This document shows positions 59,264-64,000 of a stretch of DNA of 64,000 bases, piece by piece (within the stretch, counting starts at the first letter, position 1; each line of letters begins with the position of its first letter). The notes beneath the pieces were generated by a model. It made no database searches. It had not been told where the DNA came from and was given only the letters and a program-made list of their open reading frames with translations. The translations under genes and the position numbers were made by a program. This stretch comes from Ailanthus altissimus (lineage: Eukaryota; Streptophyta; Magnoliopsida; Sapindales; Simaroubaceae), in assembly GCA_946807835.1 (NCBI GenBank), contig OX327711.1, positions 13,179,501 to 13,243,500 of the forward strand. Reading direction: 5' to 3'.

Positions 59264-60136
59264 CGGCGAAATGGTTTAAATTGTTTAAAGTCTTAATAAT
59301 GTCACGCGGGGTCATAGACTCGGAGGCGTGGAAATTTTGTGGAGACGATAACGTTTTTATAAAACATTGTACACGAGGCTGATTAAATTTATTGAGAATA
59401 GTGTTGCAGTTGATTAAATTATTAGATGCTGACTCGTTATACATGATATTCGAGTTTTTGATTTTTGACTTATGACCTTGCATATTTCAAAATTACCTGA
59501 AGTGGCACATACTTTTTAGATTTTATTTATTAAATAATAAATCACTCATTATATTATTTTATCATCTAATAATTAATTACCATATTATTTAAATTTTAAT
59601 TTTTAAAATATTAATTTAAAAACCTAACATTACTCTTATTTATTTACTTATTCTTTGGTTTGTATTCACAAGAGGCTTTTATTTTTTATTAGAGGATTTG
59701 AGTACTTTGTTGTATGTGTAATCAATCAATACAGTTATGTCCTAAATATAAAATAAACACAAATTATAATTTTATAAATTGGTTTCTATATATGTCGTGA
59801 TTTCATCAGTGTACATGCGTTTCATTTACAAAAGATTTACGTCCAACTTTTATTAAGATTTTGAATTGCACAATGTATTATGAGGTATTTTACCATTTAC
59901 TTATAATTAGAAAATAAAAAGTAAAATATTATCTACCTAAAGTGATGATTGAGGAATGGGCATTTGGGTAATATGACGAATAAGAAAAATAAAAAATGGA
60001 GAGGAAGTCAACCCTAATACTCATGCTCACTCTACAAGAAATGAGGTCATTAGTGACGTGGGTGAAAAAAAGAATTCTGGAGAAGACCAAAAACCTTATA
60101 AATCTTTGACTTTCAACTTGTACAAGTACCGTTTGT
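59264..60136. other. Upstream region of the phospholipase A1 gene
   Basis: Non-coding. It contains a decayed MITE fragment at about 59510-59640 related to the one at 57195, and otherwise AT-rich sequence. The open frames at 59220-59483 and 59929-60156 show no similarity. No specific regulatory motif is claimed. Confidence 0.5.
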
Positions 60137-63100
60137 GACTCGTGCATCGTTTTCACCTAAAACGAAACTCATTAGACAATTCCTATTTCACGCACATTTA
60201 AAAGGCTCGGTCTATGTTGCTGCACATGCAACGTTACTGTGCAAAGCCGGCTATTGTGGATTTGATTTATCGGTTGTTGAGAAGGGACTGTATTATTGAA
60301 TTAAAATAATGTAAACGGTAATTTTTAAAATTATATTATTTGGAATTTTAATTTTGAGATATTAATGTGAGAAGTTTAGCATTAGTCTTATTAATACTTT
60401 TTTTTAATATATTAATAGTTAGAGTAATATTATACTTTTTAAATGATATCTTAAAATTTTTTATTTTAAATTAATATATCAAATAATTATTAAATAATAA
60501 AATAATATAAAATTTAAAATTTAAAATTACTAATTATACTATTTTACTATTTATTAGTTACTGATGTATCATTTAGGATAAAAAAAATTGACAAATTTTC
60601 CATTTTGACCTAAAATTTAAATCAAAAATTATTTTGACCCAAGTCAAACTTGTTAATATATATTAACCAAATACTAAATTCCTTTACCATTTTACCCTTA
60701 CCCTCAAAAAAATAAAATTCTCTCAAAACACTCCCCTCACTCTTACTCTCTCAGCCACCTTCTTCCTAAATTCCCATAATTCGTAGATCGGCTATAAAGT
60801 TAGTATATTTTAAAGATTTGAATTAAAATAATTAAGTGTGAAGTTGAAAAAACTAAAAATAAGCAAAAATTAATTAGTTTTTATTCTAAATTTAGTTTTG
60901 TTATATTTTTGAGTTATTTTTTATTTAGTTGTTAGAAATATATATATTTAGTGTTAGTAATGTAAAAACAAGTGTTGAAAATGTGTACAATATCGAAAAT
61001 GAAAAAAAAAAGTCAAAAATGGTAGACAACACTAAAACGAGTGCAGCAACATAGACTCGTGCATCGTTTTCACCTAAAACGAAACTCATTAGACAATTCC
61101 TATTTCACGCACATTTAAAAGGCTCGGTCTATGTTGCTGCACATGCAACGTTACTGTGCAAAGCCGGCTATTGTGGATTTGATTTATCGGTTGTTGAGAA
61201 GGGACTGTATTATTGAATTAAAATAATGTAAACGGTAATTTTTAAAATTATATTATTTGGAATTTTAATTTGGAGATATTGATGTGAGAAGTTTAGCATT
61301 AGTCTTATTAATACTTTTTTTTAATATATTAATAGTTAGAGTAATATTACATTTTTTAAATAATATCTTAAAAATTTTATTTTAAATTAATATATCAAAT
61401 AATTATTAAATAATAAAATAATTTAAAATTTAAAATTACTAATTATACTATTTTACTATTTATTAGTTACTGATGTATCATTTAGGATAAAAAAAATTGA
61501 CAAATTTTTCATTTTGACCTAAAATTTAAATCAAAAATTATTTTGACCCAAGTCAAACTTGTTAATATATATTAACCAAATACTAAATTCCTTTACCATT
61601 TTACCCTTACCCTCAAAAAAATAAAATTCTCTCAAAACACTCCCCTCACTCTTACTCTCTCAGCCACCTTCTTCCTAAATTCCCATAATTCGTAGATCGG
61701 CTATAAAGTTAGTATATTTTAAAGATTTGAATTAAAATAATTAAGTGTGAAGTTGAAAAAACTAAAAATAAGCAAAAATTAATTAGTTTTTATTCTAAAT
61801 TTAGTTTTGTTATATTTTTGAGTTATTTTTTATTTAGTTGTTAGAAATATATATATTTAGTGTTAGTAATGTAAAAACAAGTGTTGAAAATGTGTACAAT
61901 ATCGAAAATGAAAAAAAAAAGTCAAAAATGGTAGACAACACTAAAACGAGTGCAGCAACATAGACTCGTGCATCGTTTTCACCTAAAACGAAACTCATTA
62001 GACAATTCCTATTTCACGCACATTTAAAAGGCTCGGTCTATGTTGCTGCACATGCAACGTTACTGTGCAAAGCCGGCTATTGTGGATTTGATTTATCGGT
62101 TGTTGAGAAGGGACTGTATTATTGAATTAAAATAATGTAAACGGTAATTTTTAAAATTATATTATTTGGAATTTTAATTTGGAGATATTGATGTGAGAAG
62201 TTTAGCATTAGTCTTATTAATACTTTTTTTTAATATATTAATAGTTAGAGTAATATTACATTTTTTAAATAATATCTTAAAATTTTTATTTTAAATTAAT
62301 ATATCAAATAATTATTAAATAATAAAATAATATAAAATTTAAAATTACTAATTATACTATTTTACTATTTATTAGTTACTGATGTATCATTTAGGATAAA
62401 AAAAATTGACAAATTTTCCATTTTGACCTAAACTTTAAATCAAAAATTATTTTGACCCAAGTCAAACTTGTTAATATATATTAACCAAATACTAAATTCC
62501 TTTACCATTTTACCCTTACCCTCAAAAAAATAAAATTCTCTCAAAACACTCCCCTCACTCTTACTCTCTCAGCCACCTTCTTCCTAAATTCCCATAATTC
62601 GTAGATCGGCTATAAAGTTAGTATATTTTAAAGATTTGAATTAAAATAATTAAGTGTGAAGTTGAAAAAACTAAAAATAAGCAAAAATTAATTAGTTTTT
62701 ATTCTAAATTTAGTTTTGTTATATTTTTGAGTTATTTTTTATTTAGTTGTTAGAAATATATATATTTAGTGTTAGTAATGTAAAAACAAGTGTTGAAAAT
62801 GTGTACAATATCGAAAATGAAAAAAAAAAGTCAAAAATGGTAGACAACACTAAAACGAGTGCAGCAACATAGACTCGTGCATCGTTTTCACCTAAAACGA
62901 AACTCATTAGACAATTCCTATTTCACGCACATTTAAAAGGCTCGGTCTATGTTGCTGCACATGCAACGTTACTGTGCAAAGCCGGCTATTGTGGATTTGA
63001 TTTATCGGTTGTTGAGAAGGGACTGTATTATTGAATTAAAATAATGTAAACGGTAATTTTTAAAATTATATTATTTGGAATTTTAATTTGGAGATATTGA

Positions 63101-63752
63101 TGTGAGAAGTTTAGCATTAGTCTTATTAATACTTTTTTTTAATATATTAATAGTTAGAGTAATATTACATTTTTTAAATAATATCTTAAAATTTTTATTT
63201 TAAATTAATATATCAAATAATTATTAAATAATAAAATAATATAAAATTTAAAATTACTAATTATACTATTTTACTATTTATTAGTTACTGATGTATCATT
63301 TAGGATAAAAAAAATTGACAAATTTTCCATTTTGACCTAAACTTTAAATCAAAAATTATTTTGACCCAAGTCAAACTTGTTAATATATATTAACCAAATA
63401 CTAAATTCCTTTACCATTTTACCCTTACCCTCAAAAAAATAAAATTCTCTCAAAACACTCCCCTCACTCTTACTCTCTCAGCCACCTTCTTCCTAAATTC
63501 CCATAATTCGTAGATCGGCTATAAAGTTAGTATATTTTAAAGATTTGAATTAAAATAATTAAGTGTGAAGTTGAAAAAACTAAAAATAAGCAAAAATTAA
63601 TTAGTTTTTATTCTAAATTTAGTTTTGTTATATTTTTGAGTTATTTTTTATTTAGTTGTTAGAAATATATATATTTAGTGTTAGTAATGTAAAAACAAGT
63701 GTTGAAAATGTGTACAATATCGAAAATAAAAAAAAAGAGTCAAAAATGGTAG
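60137..63752. repeat. Four-copy tandem array, unit 909-917 bp
   Basis: The phrase gactcgtgcatcgttttcac starts copies at 60137, 61054, 61963 and 62872, giving units of 917, 909 and 909 bp; the last copy is 881 bp. Copies differ by only a handful of changes. Copies 2-4 share ttggagatattgatg where copy 1 has tttgagatattaatg. Copies 3 and 4 share cctaaactttaaatc where copies 1 and 2 have cctaaaatttaaatc. Each unit joins a non-repetitive-looking part (about 290 bp), an AT-rich MITE fragment, and about 490 bp resembling the end of a MULE. Copies 1-3 end with the same 28 bp (61026-61053 in copy 1) that copy 4 lacks. Confidence 0.97.
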
Positions 63753-64000
63753 TTTCTAGCCATTTTCTATGAGACATGCACCGGAACTGCGCCCCACACG
63801 CATGGCGTGGTGCGCACCCACGCCTCTGCCATGTGGCAATTTTTATTTTTTTAATTTTTTTAATTAATTTAAAAATATAGTAAATTTATTTATTTATTAA
63901 TAATTATATAATTTAATGTGTTTAATTTTATAAATTTGTAATTTTAAATTATTTTCTCATTGTTGTATTATCTTATATTATTATTATTTTTAGTTGCAAT
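60563..64000 (+). mobile_element. End of a second MULE, repeated in the array and running off the window
   Basis: From about 60563 of each array unit, the order tgaccc-aagtcaaac, ccattttaccctt, CT-rich leader, gtatattttaaaga, gaagttgaa, then (after copy 4) a GC-rich block at 63775-63838 ending gccatgtggcaatttttatt, parallels the minus strand of the first MULE from about 8470 down to 7560. The element would continue beyond 64000, where its transposase would be expected on the plus strand. Similarity is by order and short motifs, so confidence is moderate. Confidence 0.5.

Noticed and set aside
60137..63752. CRISPR array or centromeric satellite
   Set aside because: Units of over 900 bp without short spacers are not CRISPR, and four copies containing transposon ends beside a gene do not look like a satellite.

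Overview
The window looks like a gene-poor, transposon-rich stretch of a flowering plant nuclear genome, probably a eudicot; no species marker was recognised. It is strongly AT-rich and packed with decayed plant retrotransposons and DNA transposons. Only one gene appears intact: an intronless class I phospholipase A1 (lipase class 3) on the minus strand at 57606-59132. Most other coding similarity belongs to transposable elements broken by stops and frameshifts.

Layout. 1-1330 is part of a long LTR (called family L here). 1787-8480 is a Mutator-like element (MULE) relic: a Ulp1-type protease relic (+), a four-copy tandem array of about 638 bp, a MuDR-type transposase relic (-), and a GC-rich 5' end. 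9123-10030 is a palindromic foldback element carrying tRNA-like modules. 11403-23375 is a Ty3/gypsy element (Tat-like by its gag, protease and primer-site remnants) inside an (ATT)n tract of a MITE. Its pol region is gone, and the interior holds a 4.2 kb inverted repeat of family L sequence plus a solo LTR (19053-21225) with perfect 5 bp duplications. 23795-29730 is a three-level nest of LTRs. 29731-33078 is featureless AT-rich sequence.

33079-55197 reads as one decayed CACTA (En/Spm) element of about 22 kb, recognised by matching ends and a transposase relic at 50698-54085. It has been filled with a Ty1/copia element (33765-39045), two LINE relics (40470-42518 and 42521-50640), a family L LTR inside the second LINE (44666-48165), and a gypsy solo LTR inside that (46478-48039, flanking duplication AGTGT). 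55365-56420 holds more foldback copies and 57195-57437 a MITE.

The phospholipase A1 gene follows with a TATA box at 59256. About 1 kb upstream of its start lies a 3.6 kb array (60137-63752) of four nearly identical units of about 909 bp. Each unit fuses local flank DNA, a MITE fragment and the end of a second MULE that runs off the window. The sequence gives no sign of a novel multi-gene system. The most unusual items are this chimeric array beside the only gene, the large inverted repeat, and the tRNA-like modules in the foldback family.
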